From Planotetraspora thailandica (GTDB lineage: Bacteria > Actinomycetota > Actinomycetes > Streptosporangiales > Streptosporangiaceae): a stretch of DNA of 64,000 bases. Shown piece by piece: positions 26,125 to 35,980 of the stretch (its first letter is position 1; each line of letters starts with the position of its first letter). A program made the position numbers and the translations under genes. The stretch spans positions 124,001-188,000 of the forward strand of contig NZ_BOOR01000007.1 of assembly GCF_016863335.1 (NCBI RefSeq). Reading direction: 5' to 3'. The notes under the pieces are model-generated. The model had not been told where the DNA came from. It ran no database searches and saw only the letters and a program-made list of their open reading frames with translations.

Positions 26125-27353
26125 AGTTCTACTTTCCCGACAGCCAAGATCTTGTTAGCCCGACCTATGACTTCATCACCGAAGAGTACTCGCCGTATCG
26201 AGTCCGGCAACGCGATGACAAGTATGCACACGAGGTTCTCCAGCCGAACCCGTACGACGGCATTCTTGTCAGTAAGGCGATTGTGGACGGCTCCCTGAAG
26301 GGTGCCGGTAAATACAGCATGCCGCAGCGAGAGCGCCTCTACCGGCTTGGCGTGACGAAATTCTTCCGTCTTCCAGACAATGTCGCCACGCTTGGAGATT
26401 GCGGCGCCTTCAATTACGTCGATGAAGAGCTTCCCCCGTATACGGTGGATGAGGTTCTGAACTTCTATGAAGGTTGCGGGTTTGATTTAGGAATCAGCAT
26501 CGACCATGTGATCTTCGGCTACGACGCGAAGGTCTCTGATGCGGATGTGAACCCAGCCTGGGCAGAAAGACGGAAGATCTCGCTCCACTATGCGGAGGAG
26601 TTCCTAGCCGGGGTCCAGAAGCGTGGAGACCAGATCGAACCCGTCGGGGCGGCGCAAGGCTGGAGTCCGGCGAGTTACGCCGATAGCGTCTATCGCCTGC
26701 AGGAGATGGGGTATCAGCGGATCGCTCTGGGGGGCATGGTGCCGCTGAAGACGCACGAGATCCTTGCTTGCCTCCAAGTAATCGATGAGGTTCGTAGGCC
26801 AGAAACGGAACTCCACCTCCTGGGCATCACCCGCGTCGGCTCGATGGAAGAGTTTGCCGGCCATGGTGTCACCAGCTTCGACAGTACGTCTCCCTTCCGG
26901 CAATCCTTCATGGATGATCGCAACAACTATCACACTGCTACTGAGTCTTTTACAGCGATTCGCGTCCCACAGGTAGATGCTAACCCGGCACTTAAGCGTC
27001 GAGTTCTCGCAGGTGAAGTTTCTCAAGCGAAAGCGAAGACGCTAGAGCGTGAGTGTCTTAAGCGGTTGCGTGCCTACGATCGAGGTGAAGAGACCGTAGA
27101 CCGGGTCATCGAGGCGGTCTCAGAGTATGACCAGTTGGTTGACCCCAACAAAAAGAGTAAGGTTTCCGCCTACCGAGAGATTCTTGAAGCACAGCCATGG
27201 AAGTCGTGTTTGTGCACGCTGTGTGGCACGCATGGCATCGAGATGGTGATCTTTCGGGGCACTGAGCGGAACAAAAGGCGCGGATTCCACAATCTTGCTG
27301 TCTTCGCTGATAATATTCGGCACATCACGCGCCCCCTTGAACAGGAGAACTAA
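26121..27353 (+). CDS. dpdA: DNA guanine transglycosylase DpdA, TGT-like
   Basis: Exchanges guanine in DNA for preQ0; homologous to tRNA-guanine transglycosylase. In the 410-residue protein Asp93 (LGDCGAFNYV) aligns with the TGT residue of TDSGGFQ, and Asp254 (TSFDSTSPFR) with the nucleophilic Asp. GGMVPLKT corresponds to the substrate loop. The zinc site is Cys363-x-Cys365-x2-Cys368 with a distal His, probably 390 (RGFHN). The sequence lacks TGT-type RNA-specific blocks I would expect in bacterial Tgt and lies between two DGQHR genes, as in Dpd clusters. It joins both neighbours by overlapping stop/start codons. Confidence 0.9.
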   Translation: MKFYFPDSQDLVSPTYDFITEEYSPYRVRQRDDKYAHEVLQPNPYDGILVSKAIVDGSLKGAGKYSMPQRERLYRLGVTKFFRLPDNVATLGDCGAFNYVDEELPPYTVDEVLNFYEGCGFDLGISIDHVIFGYDAKVSDADVNPAWAERRKISLHYAEEFLAGVQKRGDQIEPVGAAQGWSPASYADSVYRLQEMGYQRIALGGMVPLKTHEILACLQVIDEVRRPETELHLLGITRVGSMEEFAGHGVTSFDSTSPFRQSFMDDRNNYHTATESFTAIRVPQVDANPALKRRVLAGEVSQAKAKTLERECLKRLRAYDRGEETVDRVIEAVSEYDQLVDPNKKSKVSAYREILEAQPWKSCLCTLCGTHGIEMVIFRGTERNKRRGFHNLAVFADNIRHITRPLEQEN

Positions 27354-28465
27354 TGGCCGACCGCCACACGCTTCGTCTTCCAGCGCTGGAGGTTCGGCAG
27401 GGAGCGCGCCGCATCTACTGCTTCGCCGTCGATGGGAAGAAACTGCATGAATTCGCCGCAGTCTCCCGGATTCGACGTGATCCGGAGGAGCAACTTCAGG
27501 GCTACCAGCGGCCAGAAGTTGCAAGTCACATCCGAGCGATTCAGCGTTACCTCGAGTCTGACAATGCCATGCTGCCCAATGCATTGGTGCTTGCGTTCGA
27601 CAAGCGTGTCCGGTTCGAAGCTCTTGCATCTACGCAGGACAACGGCGTGCACTACTCCGTCCCTGGGGAGTTGGTGGTGCCGATCGACGAGACGTTGTCT
27701 GAGGATGAGAAGCCGGCGTGGTTAGTCGACGGCCAGCAACGCAGTGCCGCGATCAGGGAAGCAGACATCGGGGAGTTTCCCGTGGCAGCCGTCGGCTTCA
27801 TCGCGGACGAGGCCGAGCAGCGGGCCCAGTTCATTCTGGTGAACAACACCAAGCCCCTCCCGAAGGGGTTGATTCACGAGTTGCTGCCTGACACCGCGGG
27901 GCATCTGCCGCCCGCCTACGCTCGCCGTCAACTTCCTGCGGCCCTCATGACTCGCCTCAACGGTACGTTCGGGGGGCCATTCTACGGCGTCATAGCCACT
28001 CCGACTTCGCCGGATGGATACATCAAAGACAACAGCATCCTGCGAATGATCGAGCACAGTCTCTTCGAAGGAGCGCTCTACCAGTACCGCAATCCGGATG
28101 ACGGTAGCGGCGATGTTGAGCAGATGCTGCTGCATCTGAACACCTTCTGGAGTCTCGTTCGGGGCAGGTTCCCGGAAGCGTGGGCTCTGCCACCACGCCT
28201 CTCCCGCCTCACGCATGGCGTCGGCATCCAGGCCATGGGCTTTGTCATGGACGCTCTCACCGAAGATCGCCGTCCGCATGAGATCGAGGCCGCAGTCAGC
28301 AAGGCCCTCAGCAAGATCGCGCAGGGAGTTGCCTGGACCTCGGGTAGCTGGAACTTCGCCGGCGGCGAGTCTCGAAAGTGGAACAGCCTCCAGAACACTC
28401 CCAACGATGTACGGCTACTCACCACCGGACTGCTCCGCTTGATCGGTCAGGAACTCCTCTTTTGA
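27353..28465 (+). CDS. DGQHR-domain protein, DpdB/DndB-like (second copy)
   Basis: A 370-residue paralogue of the gene upstream of dpdA. Shared blocks are GYQRPEVASHIRAIQRYLES near the N-terminus, WLVDGQQRSAAI (the DGQHR signature) and FILVNNTKPLPKGLIHELLP. Both copies have Gln instead of His at the fourth signature position. ATG 27353 overlaps the dpdA stop by one base. It is the last gene of the forward operon; a strong hairpin and an IS481 scrap follow before the convergent restriction operon. Confidence 0.8.
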   Translation: MADRHTLRLPALEVRQGARRIYCFAVDGKKLHEFAAVSRIRRDPEEQLQGYQRPEVASHIRAIQRYLESDNAMLPNALVLAFDKRVRFEALASTQDNGVHYSVPGELVVPIDETLSEDEKPAWLVDGQQRSAAIREADIGEFPVAAVGFIADEAEQRAQFILVNNTKPLPKGLIHELLPDTAGHLPPAYARRQLPAALMTRLNGTFGGPFYGVIATPTSPDGYIKDNSILRMIEHSLFEGALYQYRNPDDGSGDVEQMLLHLNTFWSLVRGRFPEAWALPPRLSRLTHGVGIQAMGFVMDALTEDRRPHEIEAAVSKALSKIAQGVAWTSGSWNFAGGESRKWNSLQNTPNDVRLLTTGLLRLIGQELLF

Positions 28466-28789
28466 TATACAGAGGTGCCCGGTCGCGACAGTGACCGGGC
28501 CACCCGTGCCCCATCTAGACGAAATGCGTTCAAATCTGTTCTTGATCTAGTTCTGGCATGGACAGATTCTCGTAGAGCGTGCCGTACGTGGGACACGGAG
28601 TGTCTCAGTGAAGGTCGGGCACTTGAGCCCAGTGCTCTGCCAGGTACCGACCCGGGGCAGGGCAGGGCAGGTACGGACGACCTCGTCGGAGCGTTCGCGT
28701 TCGGCGTCTGCTAGTGGCCCCACAGGAGCAAATACACCCTCTGGCAGTCGGTCCTGTCTTAACCTCTCCGGCCAACTCCATTGAATCGT

Positions 28790-28892
28790 CATTGTGTCGG
28801 CGCAGGATCCGCGAGACGGTCCTGGCTGGTACCCCGGTGTGTTCGGCGACGGCGGCCGGGGCTTGCTGCATGATCTTGCGGCAGGCCAGCAC
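28790..28892 (-). pseudogene. IS481-type transposase scrap
   Basis: The reverse strand reads AAVAEHTGVPARTVSRILRRH, the helix-turn-helix end of IS481-family transposases. No catalytic domain is left. A possible element end, TGTGTCACCAACCCGTTGAC, lies at about 28960-28980. Confidence 0.45.
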
Positions 28893-28910
28893 GCCTTGTT
28901 CTGCCGCGGG

Positions 28911-28944
28911 TGTCGACGACGGCTGAATTCACCCGTCGTCGACA
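28911..28944. terminator. 12-base-pair hairpin between the two dpd operons
   Basis: TGTCGACGACGG (28911-28922) and CCGTCGTCGACA (28933-28944) form a perfect 12-bp stem with a 10-base loop. It lies between the converging modification and restriction operons, and its symmetry would let it act on either strand. It may alternatively belong to the IS481 remnant. Confidence 0.5.
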
Positions 28945-28989
28945 GAAGCATCAAACGCGGTGTGTCACCAACCCGTTGACTGAGTACAA

Positions 28990-30969
28990 CTAGTCGGCCA
29001 AGACGTTGACTGCTGCGCGCAGGAGGGACGCAGAACCGCTGCCGTCGGCGAAGGCGATCTTGGCTTTCGTCCTGGCGGTGATTGCGCCGGTCGCTGCGTG
29101 CGTGGCGCACCTGGTGGCGAGGACGATCCTGGTGGCGTGCTGGGCCTTCTGTTTCAAGGAGGTCGTGGAGGTCTTGTCGCTGCTGATCAAGACTTTGATA
29201 CCCGGGGCAAGGTTTTCGAGGGCCTCGGTGACGCGCATAAGGACCTGCTCGTCGAGGGAGTAAAGCAGGATGACCTCGCCTTTGCCGTTGATCTGTTCCT
29301 CCGCTGCCGAAGGCGAAGGGCTTTCAGCGGATGTCCATGGTAGAGGAACGTCAAGTTCTTTTGCGAGTTGCTTGGAAAAAGCTAGCGTGGAAGAGTCAAG
29401 CCGAGTTGAACGCCTTGAGAGGGGTTCGAGCAGGGCAATCGCAAGATTGAATCTCGCGCTCTCATCGGGGCACGGTGCCAAGACAAGTCGATCCGCGAAA
29501 TCCAGCACGATTCGCGAATTGTCGATCGACACCCACTGAGAGGAAGTATCCCTTAGTTCGTCCAGTAGTTGGCGGTATTCGTTCGTTGAAGGCGATGAGC
29601 GGAGATATCCTTCTGTTAGCGCGTAAACTGCATTGAGATCCCCGGGAGCCAAGCGATTTCCACTGAGAGCATAGTTAATGAACTCTCTTGTGGATCGCGG
29701 CGCAACGTGCGTGTACTCGTCTGCCTCGATAAAGGGTCCCGTTAGTCTCCAACACCGATCCCATTCTTGGTCCGTCAGGTCAATCAGGAGTTCGGCAACC
29801 TCGTTATCCGAGTCTGCCGGGGGTGGCCACTCACGCCAGGTCGAATCGGTGAGAACTGCGCTCGGATCGGTGCCCTCCTTCGCCACAGCCTTGAACAGAC
29901 CCATCCACGAGTTGATCGATCCCTGGAGTGATGCCTCGACCGCCGACGACTCTGCCGGTTGGGATTCGTCCGTTGCGTCGACTGCGCTGGCAACACGCTT
30001 CCGTGCAGCATCCAACAGAGTTACCGGGATCGACTCTGCCTGTCTCTGCTCATCAAGCGTGTGGAGCAAGACTCCGAGGTAGTCGTCGTCGCCTCGTCCA
30101 AGCGCCGCGGTGAGCAGGACGGTGAGCGCCTGTGGACCAAGGCGATGAGCATCCACTTTCACCGGCAGCGGAAGATCGAGCGTTCGAAGCCGCTCGTAGG
30201 CAGCCTCGAGGTCGCCCACGCTCAGCGACTCTTCGAGTACCGCCGACCGTACGGCGTTGAGCACGGCTTCACCAACCGGGAGGGGCGGATTCTGCTGGAG
30301 TACGTCAGAGAGATCCTGCATTTCAAGTAGTTGTGCACTGAGTCCGAGTCGGTCGAGACGTTTGATCTGTAGATGCGCGAGATTGGTGGGCGTCATACCG
30401 CCACGTGCCTGAATCTCTTGGAGAACCTGCAGCGAGCCGGCCTCGCCGCCGGCCGCGAGTTCCGCATCGAACTGGGCAATCAGGCGGCCCAAGGGCCTGG
30501 CTACGCTCCACGACCTGCGTGGACGTGCACTCAAGGTCGCCTGCATCAGTGCAAGGGATTCGCGAAGTTTCCTCCTCTTCTCCCGATTCTTACCGGCACG
30601 GAGAATGAAGGTCGTGTCTTCCGAGAAGAAGTCGATGACCGCTTTGTCGACCGGGTCGTTTCGATCTAGTACTGCCGGCGCTAGGTCTCCGGACACACAA
30701 TAGGATGGTCCTGCGAAGGAAACGATCAAGCTTCGCGTTGCCGCGACCTCAGAGCGCTCCCTTGCGATGACGTACATCGCGAATTCGTCGTTAAATGCCT
30801 GGTATCGAGGGAGTGCGACAGGGAGGTCGCTTCTTGTGAGGGCATAGTCGACAAATGGGGCAACGTGGGGGGAGAGTTTCGGGTTGTCGACATCATTGCC
30901 CTCCCCCATGAACCTCGTAAGGAACTTCTGGATGAAGGAACCATTGGTCTCAGGCACTTCCGTGCTCAC
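28990..30969 (-). CDS. dpdD: DpdD-like protein of the Dpd restriction module
   Basis: A 659-residue protein placed as DpdD by its position with the other restriction genes and by its C-terminal domain: VILLYSLDEQVLMRVTEALENL, then a KTSTTSLKQKAQHATRIVLAT segment and a closing GSGSASLLRAAVNVL. The N-terminal two thirds are helical repeats without a motif I can name. The ATG at 30969 overlaps the dpdK stop by 4 bases, so it is the last gene of the reverse dpd operon. In Salmonella the DpdD-K proteins restrict DNA lacking the deazaguanine mark; the activity of DpdD itself is not known to me. Symbol assigned by context and partial similarity. Confidence 0.6.
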   Translation of the reverse strand: MSTEVPETNGSFIQKFLTRFMGEGNDVDNPKLSPHVAPFVDYALTRSDLPVALPRYQAFNDEFAMYVIARERSEVAATRSLIVSFAGPSYCVSGDLAPAVLDRNDPVDKAVIDFFSEDTTFILRAGKNREKRRKLRESLALMQATLSARPRRSWSVARPLGRLIAQFDAELAAGGEAGSLQVLQEIQARGGMTPTNLAHLQIKRLDRLGLSAQLLEMQDLSDVLQQNPPLPVGEAVLNAVRSAVLEESLSVGDLEAAYERLRTLDLPLPVKVDAHRLGPQALTVLLTAALGRGDDDYLGVLLHTLDEQRQAESIPVTLLDAARKRVASAVDATDESQPAESSAVEASLQGSINSWMGLFKAVAKEGTDPSAVLTDSTWREWPPPADSDNEVAELLIDLTDQEWDRCWRLTGPFIEADEYTHVAPRSTREFINYALSGNRLAPGDLNAVYALTEGYLRSSPSTNEYRQLLDELRDTSSQWVSIDNSRIVLDFADRLVLAPCPDESARFNLAIALLEPLSRRSTRLDSSTLAFSKQLAKELDVPLPWTSAESPSPSAAEEQINGKGEVILLYSLDEQVLMRVTEALENLAPGIKVLISSDKTSTTSLKQKAQHATRIVLATRCATHAATGAITARTKAKIAFADGSGSASLLRAAVNVLAD

Positions 30970-31487
30970 TCAGACTCCTTCCACCGTGCACGAAAGTCGA
31001 TGTGTGCCTGGGCTACGCTTGGGTCCCCCGTGCGGTAGGTGACAGATTCTTCGTTGTTGCCCATGCCCGACTTCGTAAAATTCATCGAACCTGTCATGAT
31101 CCAGCCGTTCCCACACAGTGTCTTCTCGTGCATGTTTGGGTCACGAATGATCCGGAGTCGGTTCTCTTTCCTGATCGCTTCGCTGATGTGCTCGAGGAAT
31201 ACTGTGTTGTGGGGGTTAGGCCTCGTAGCAATACAGACTCTCGTACCCGTGGCGGCTACGAGTGCGAGCATGTGTGAGAGCCTGCAGACGCTCGGTGGAT
31301 CATCGCCGAGGATCGAGTCGAAGGCGCCCTGGCTGTTGTCGAGTACCTTGACGTCCGAGATCCACCCGGACACGATCCACAGAGTCTTGCCCGGATCGAG
31401 GAGTTCGCCGATCAGGGCGGTGCCAACAATGTTGTCGGCTCGGAGGCCGAGGTTGTTTCCGGTACGGACGGTGCGCTCCAACGGCAT
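30966..31487 (-). CDS. dpdK: DpdK, phospholipase-D-like nuclease
   Basis: A 173-residue PLD-superfamily protein, expected to be a nuclease effector of the Dpd system. It has a single HKD-type motif, HEKTLCGNGWIMTGSMNFT, so it should dimerise to build the active site. The Asp of HxKx4D is Asn here. WIVSGWISDVK near the N-terminus fits the first beta strands of DrmC/DpdK-like PLD proteins. ATG 31487 shares one base with the dpdJ stop; longer readings of the frame run into dpdJ and are rejected. Stop overlaps dpdD by 4 bases. Confidence 0.8.
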   Translation of the reverse strand: MPLERTVRTGNNLGLRADNIVGTALIGELLDPGKTLWIVSGWISDVKVLDNSQGAFDSILGDDPPSVCRLSHMLALVAATGTRVCIATRPNPHNTVFLEHISEAIRKENRLRIIRDPNMHEKTLCGNGWIMTGSMNFTKSGMGNNEESVTYRTGDPSVAQAHIDFRARWKESE

Positions 31488-34400
31488 CACCGAGCGACCT
31501 CCTGCAGTTCGATCCTGACGATGAAGAGGCTGCCCGCACGCCGCACACCGGTCACTTCGCCGTACGTGCGCAGGACGTCGCGGTCCACGGGCAGTGCCGG
31601 TACTCGACGCAACGCTTCGCCGAGGCGTCGGGAATCGCTCGCCGGGCAGGTGAGCTCGACAGCACCAACGGGATCGCTCCCAAGCGAGCTTTGATACGTC
31701 CGTTCCCACTCAGGGTGCGTGAGGTCGATCTGCGGAAGGTGCTCGTCGACGATCCTCTCCAGGAGGACACGATCGAGAACAGGCGGATGCTCGTAGTCTA
31801 CGTAGGGCTGGTAGTGCCTCAGGTGGTGGGATCGCGCGTCGAATCCCCGCGGCCAGAGCATGCCGAAGACCTGGTCCGCGCTGAGCCCGGACCGTCCCAC
31901 GTCCATCTTGCCGGCGCCGACCGCATAGGCGATCACTCGTGCGTCCACCTCGATGCCCAGACGTGATTCCAGGTGGCTCCAAGCATCGAGGAGGCGCAAG
32001 GTGGTCATGTCTGTGTCCGGACTACTGCCAGGTCGGAGCAACCGGGTGGACAGAGTGGCGACCGCACTGTGGCGTGGAGTTCCATCAAGATCTGTCCACG
32101 CATCACGCAGGTTGCGTAAGGCACCTGCGGCCTTGTCAGCCGAGCCCGCGGACCGCAGTTCAGCTATCGCGGTAGCCCCCGGTCCGTGCGGAGCGTCCTC
32201 CACGATGTTCTTCAACAACCTGGTGACCGTGCCGTCGGTGTACTCGTATTCGTTCGGCCTCATCGCATTGAGGACCAGCGACCAGAAGGCTCCCGGGGCC
32301 GCGGCGTATTCGGTCACCAACTTCTCGATGATTCCCAAGCCACCGATCGACGTTTCCGTGATCCAGACGATGTCCGAATCCATCCCGGTCCCGGGCAGGA
32401 CGTCAATGATCAGATCCTGTTCCTGAGCATCGGGACACGCGCGCAGGGTTGCGGCGAGGATCGCCGCCGCCAGAGTGTCCCGATAGGAGCGGCGTGCGAG
32501 GTCCGCGGTCATCGTAGCCACGTCATCTTCTGTGAGGAGATGAGAGGCCCGCTCCAGTGTTGCGATGACCGTTGGGTCGTGGCTCAGCTCGATAAGTTCG
32601 GCGACGAGTTTGCTGCTGACTTCGGCCGGGTTCTCGAGTTCATCCTCACGGTAGAGGACGCCGAAGATCTTCGATAGGTCGTTTCGCCAGGTTCCATCTG
32701 CGAGCGCGGCACGTACCTCCTTCGGAGTCCTGGTTTCGTCGAGGCCTGCGAGGGAGAAGGCCGTGATGTAAATGAGGGAGAGCCATGCCCGTTTGAAGGA
32801 GTTGGTGACCGTGGCCAGTTCTTGGTCCTCGGCGACGGCCCGGAAGAAGGCTTGGGATCGCCATGCTGGCGACGTCAGGTGCTTCCTGATGCTGTCCGTG
32901 TGCAAATCGATCGGTTCGAGTTCGATACGGACACCGTCAACCTCGAGTTGGAAGCCCAACGCCGCGGGCTCTCCGTCGAGGGTGTACCGCACCGTCCGCC
33001 GATCCGTCCCAGCACGGCTCTCCAGGGCGATATCGCATTTCGCGCCATAAGTCATGCGTCGGATCCCAACCGGGTTGCCGGCGGCATGGGTACTGAACGC
33101 GATACTTCTGATGCGATTGCGCCACGTCGCTGCGAGGGGAACGTCACCTGGGTATGGGTTCCTGCCTTCTGGCACCCTCACCTCGGTCGCCCACTGGGGG
33201 ACGCCTTGCGAACGGTCGGCGATCTTGTTCGGTGGTTCACTCAGCTTCAACCGGTACGGGCGGACCACCGCTACGCCATCGGGGAAGACGTGGTCCTGAG
33301 GCTGCCAGATGCCCTCGTTGACGCGGGCAGGCACCAGAACTTCGGCCAGTTCGAGGGCGTCGCCGCTCTCTGGCACGGGAATCCATGTACGGTGCTCGTC
33401 CCGTTTTACTCCGTAGCGTCGGCTGACTCTCCCGGGGACCGCTTCCCTAAGCGCCTTTGCGATCGGCAGACGTTCCTCCGCTGATCCGGTGTCGAAGGGC
33501 AGATCGAACTCGACTTCGGGAGCGTTGAGAGGATCGAATAGAGAGCGAGTGACGAACTCCGGCAGCATGGAGCGGGGCGCTGTCCCTGGATCATGACGAA
33601 GGCCATCCCACCCGGTCTTGAGTCGCCGAAGAGAGGTAGGGACAACTGAGAGAAGCAGCGAGCGTGGTTCTTCCCAAAGCACTGCCTGGACCTCCTCATC
33701 CGTGATGTTCAACGCTGCCGCAAGGTGCTTGGCCAGACTGTCTTGTAGCCCTTGCTCGTGGAGGAGATTTTCGAGCAGATTGGCTAATTGCTCGACGGTG
33801 AGGGGGCTACGAACATCGCCTCGCTGTATCGGTGCAGTGAGGAGATACCTGGGGTCGTCCCAACAACTTTGCTTCCGAAGAGTGAAGGCAAGCCAGTCGA
33901 GCAGCGACTGCGTCGCCTGAATCTTGAGGACGTAGCGGTTGTTGATCGGAAGGCGGCGCGCGCTCAGTTCGGGGGCGAAGAGCGTCTCGTACCCTTGGTA
34001 GCTCAGGCGGTCCCGCCCGTAGTCGGATAGCGTGACGATGGTGATCGGCCGTGTCCCCCGAGTTCTGCCCGCGCGGCCTCGCCTCTGGATGAACGCCGCT
34101 GCGTCGTAAGGCGCCTTGTGCTGAAGTACAAGACCAACTCGCGGATCGTCGAAACCCACCTCAAGCGATGCCGTGGCGACCGTCAGGTTGGCGTTGAGAT
34201 CCATGCCGGCGTCCTGGCTCGAGGTACGTCCGATCCTGAGGTCGCCTACATTCAGGTCTGCGTCGAGTGTGTGGCCGATCTTCTCGATCAGGTCCCACGA
34301 TTGGCCGTCGCGTAGACGCTCGCTCCACTGCGGAATGTTGGGTGCTCTGAGCCCGGCGAGAACCGGCTTTCTACGGTTGCGGAACCCTGACCTGGTCTGG

Positions 34401-35980
34401 CCGCCTTCCGCATCACGGAGACTGTTGTAGAACCGGTTCGTCACGTCCAGGTCGTCTGTGAAAAGGAAGCCCGTGGAGCCGTAGAGTAGCGACTGTCCTT
34501 CCGTATCGAGTATTCGACCGAGCAGCATGGCGGTCTGAATCGAAGTTGAGAGATGGCTTGCTCCCGAGGTGGGGTCGCTCCGCAGCGCGATGGAGTATTC
34601 CCTGCCCTCCTCTTCCAGTTCGTCGTCGGCGGGTTCGACGTACTCGACCACGTGGTCGTGGAGGCCGGTCAGTTCCGAAAAGAACCGACCGGCGTCTTTC
34701 AGGGTCGCGCTTAAACCAACGAACGTGACGGGGCGCCTGATGGCGTGCCGCCATCGCCGCAGCAGCAGGGCGACCTGGGCGCCCTGGGTTCCCGCATAGG
34801 TGTGGACCTCATCGAGAAGGACGAACCGTGGGACGTCATGGCCGGTCCAACCTAGGAGTTTGCCGAGGCCGGCGTTTGAACTATTGCGGTTCAACTGTTC
34901 GGTGGTCGTGAAGAGCAAGTCCGGGGGTTGCTCCCGTAGCGACTTCCGGGTGAGCGCGAGAGTTCCGTGTGGAATCACATAAGCGCACTTCATGCACTTG
35001 AGGAGTTCGCGGCCGACCTTCCGGTCGGCATGGGCCCACAGGAGATCACCTTTCGGGCACTTTGGGCAACTTAAGTACGGGCAGACCAGGCCGGCGTCGC
35101 GTTGCTTCCAGGCTCTCCGCGCCATGTTGTCGGGCATGTCGAGAGCGTCCGCGTCCTTGGGGGTGTCCGCGTATAGGGCACCGAGCCTCAGGGGGCGGCG
35201 TTTCATCCGGGAAAGCGTCGATGTGAGGTCCAAAGCGGTGACAACCGCTGTACGGAGTTGGTCCCGGAGCAGTTCCTTGCGCGGGTAGAGAGCCAGAGTG
35301 TGGAGACGCCACGTATTCGGTCGCGCCGCATCAGCCATCGCCGCGAAGGCAGGGAGGTAGAACGACAGGGTTTTACCGCTACCGGTTCCCGCGCCAACGA
35401 TGATGCCCGAGGACTGACCGTGGCTGAGGGAGGAGTAAACGGAGGATGTCGCTGCGACCTGGAAGCGGCTCAGTTGCCGGTTCCCAATTTGCGCAATCGC
35501 GATCGCGTCCTGCAACGCACCCCAGTTGGTGACCGAACGAAAGCGTTCGAGTGCCTGGCTTACCGGGACGTCGCGTCTCGGGTAGCGACGTTTGGCGGTG
35601 TGGATGCGGTAATCGGCGACGAGGGGACGCCCGCGACTCCACCAGTTGTGCGGGAATGATCCATCGCGCTGACGCCAGTCGAACAACTGGCGCAGGTTGG
35701 CCGTGAGCCGGAGCGCCTCGGCGAAGCGGCTGCGGTAGCGCGGGGGCGAGGTCGTGGGGAGCTTGAAGAGCAGGGCGCGGTCGACGAGTTCGTCGAGAAC
35801 GTCGTCGACGTCCGCCTCCAGTGGTGGCTGCTGCTCGGCGAGAACCGTGAAGATGACGTCCCGCACTTCTCCTTCGGAAAGCGCCCGATCGGTGACTCCC
35901 CAGGCCAGGAGAGGGAGTTCTCGATCCTCCAGGGCGTTGAGAAGCTGCCCTGCGAACTCTCGGCTCAGGGCACCCTTCAC
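31487..35980 (-). CDS. dpdJ: DpdJ, large SF2 helicase-like protein
   Basis: A 1497-residue superfamily 2 helicase. Walker A GAGTGSGKT lies near residue 195, the DEVH box near 390, GLSATLKD follows and motif VI is QRRGRAGR. A zinc-binding insert (CPYLSCPKCP ... CMKCAY) sits between motifs I and II. The C-terminal third contains DIVWITETSIGGLGIIEKL, which resembles the DUF1998-type region of DrmB. The protein therefore looks like a DrmA-plus-DrmB analogue in one chain; that comparison is mine. ATG 35980 overlaps the preceding dpdI stop by 4 bases. Expected role: ATP-driven DNA translocation in restriction of unmodified DNA. Confidence 0.82.
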   Translation of the reverse strand: MKGALSREFAGQLLNALEDRELPLLAWGVTDRALSEGEVRDVIFTVLAEQQPPLEADVDDVLDELVDRALLFKLPTTSPPRYRSRFAEALRLTANLRQLFDWRQRDGSFPHNWWSRGRPLVADYRIHTAKRRYPRRDVPVSQALERFRSVTNWGALQDAIAIAQIGNRQLSRFQVAATSSVYSSLSHGQSSGIIVGAGTGSGKTLSFYLPAFAAMADAARPNTWRLHTLALYPRKELLRDQLRTAVVTALDLTSTLSRMKRRPLRLGALYADTPKDADALDMPDNMARRAWKQRDAGLVCPYLSCPKCPKGDLLWAHADRKVGRELLKCMKCAYVIPHGTLALTRKSLREQPPDLLFTTTEQLNRNSSNAGLGKLLGWTGHDVPRFVLLDEVHTYAGTQGAQVALLLRRWRHAIRRPVTFVGLSATLKDAGRFFSELTGLHDHVVEYVEPADDELEEEGREYSIALRSDPTSGASHLSTSIQTAMLLGRILDTEGQSLLYGSTGFLFTDDLDVTNRFYNSLRDAEGGQTRSGFRNRRKPVLAGLRAPNIPQWSERLRDGQSWDLIEKIGHTLDADLNVGDLRIGRTSSQDAGMDLNANLTVATASLEVGFDDPRVGLVLQHKAPYDAAAFIQRRGRAGRTRGTRPITIVTLSDYGRDRLSYQGYETLFAPELSARRLPINNRYVLKIQATQSLLDWLAFTLRKQSCWDDPRYLLTAPIQRGDVRSPLTVEQLANLLENLLHEQGLQDSLAKHLAAALNITDEEVQAVLWEEPRSLLLSVVPTSLRRLKTGWDGLRHDPGTAPRSMLPEFVTRSLFDPLNAPEVEFDLPFDTGSAEERLPIAKALREAVPGRVSRRYGVKRDEHRTWIPVPESGDALELAEVLVPARVNEGIWQPQDHVFPDGVAVVRPYRLKLSEPPNKIADRSQGVPQWATEVRVPEGRNPYPGDVPLAATWRNRIRSIAFSTHAAGNPVGIRRMTYGAKCDIALESRAGTDRRTVRYTLDGEPAALGFQLEVDGVRIELEPIDLHTDSIRKHLTSPAWRSQAFFRAVAEDQELATVTNSFKRAWLSLIYITAFSLAGLDETRTPKEVRAALADGTWRNDLSKIFGVLYREDELENPAEVSSKLVAELIELSHDPTVIATLERASHLLTEDDVATMTADLARRSYRDTLAAAILAATLRACPDAQEQDLIIDVLPGTGMDSDIVWITETSIGGLGIIEKLVTEYAAAPGAFWSLVLNAMRPNEYEYTDGTVTRLLKNIVEDAPHGPGATAIAELRSAGSADKAAGALRNLRDAWTDLDGTPRHSAVATLSTRLLRPGSSPDTDMTTLRLLDAWSHLESRLGIEVDARVIAYAVGAGKMDVGRSGLSADQVFGMLWPRGFDARSHHLRHYQPYVDYEHPPVLDRVLLERIVDEHLPQIDLTHPEWERTYQSSLGSDPVGAVELTCPASDSRRLGEALRRVPALPVDRDVLRTYGEVTGVRRAGSLFIVRIELQEVAR

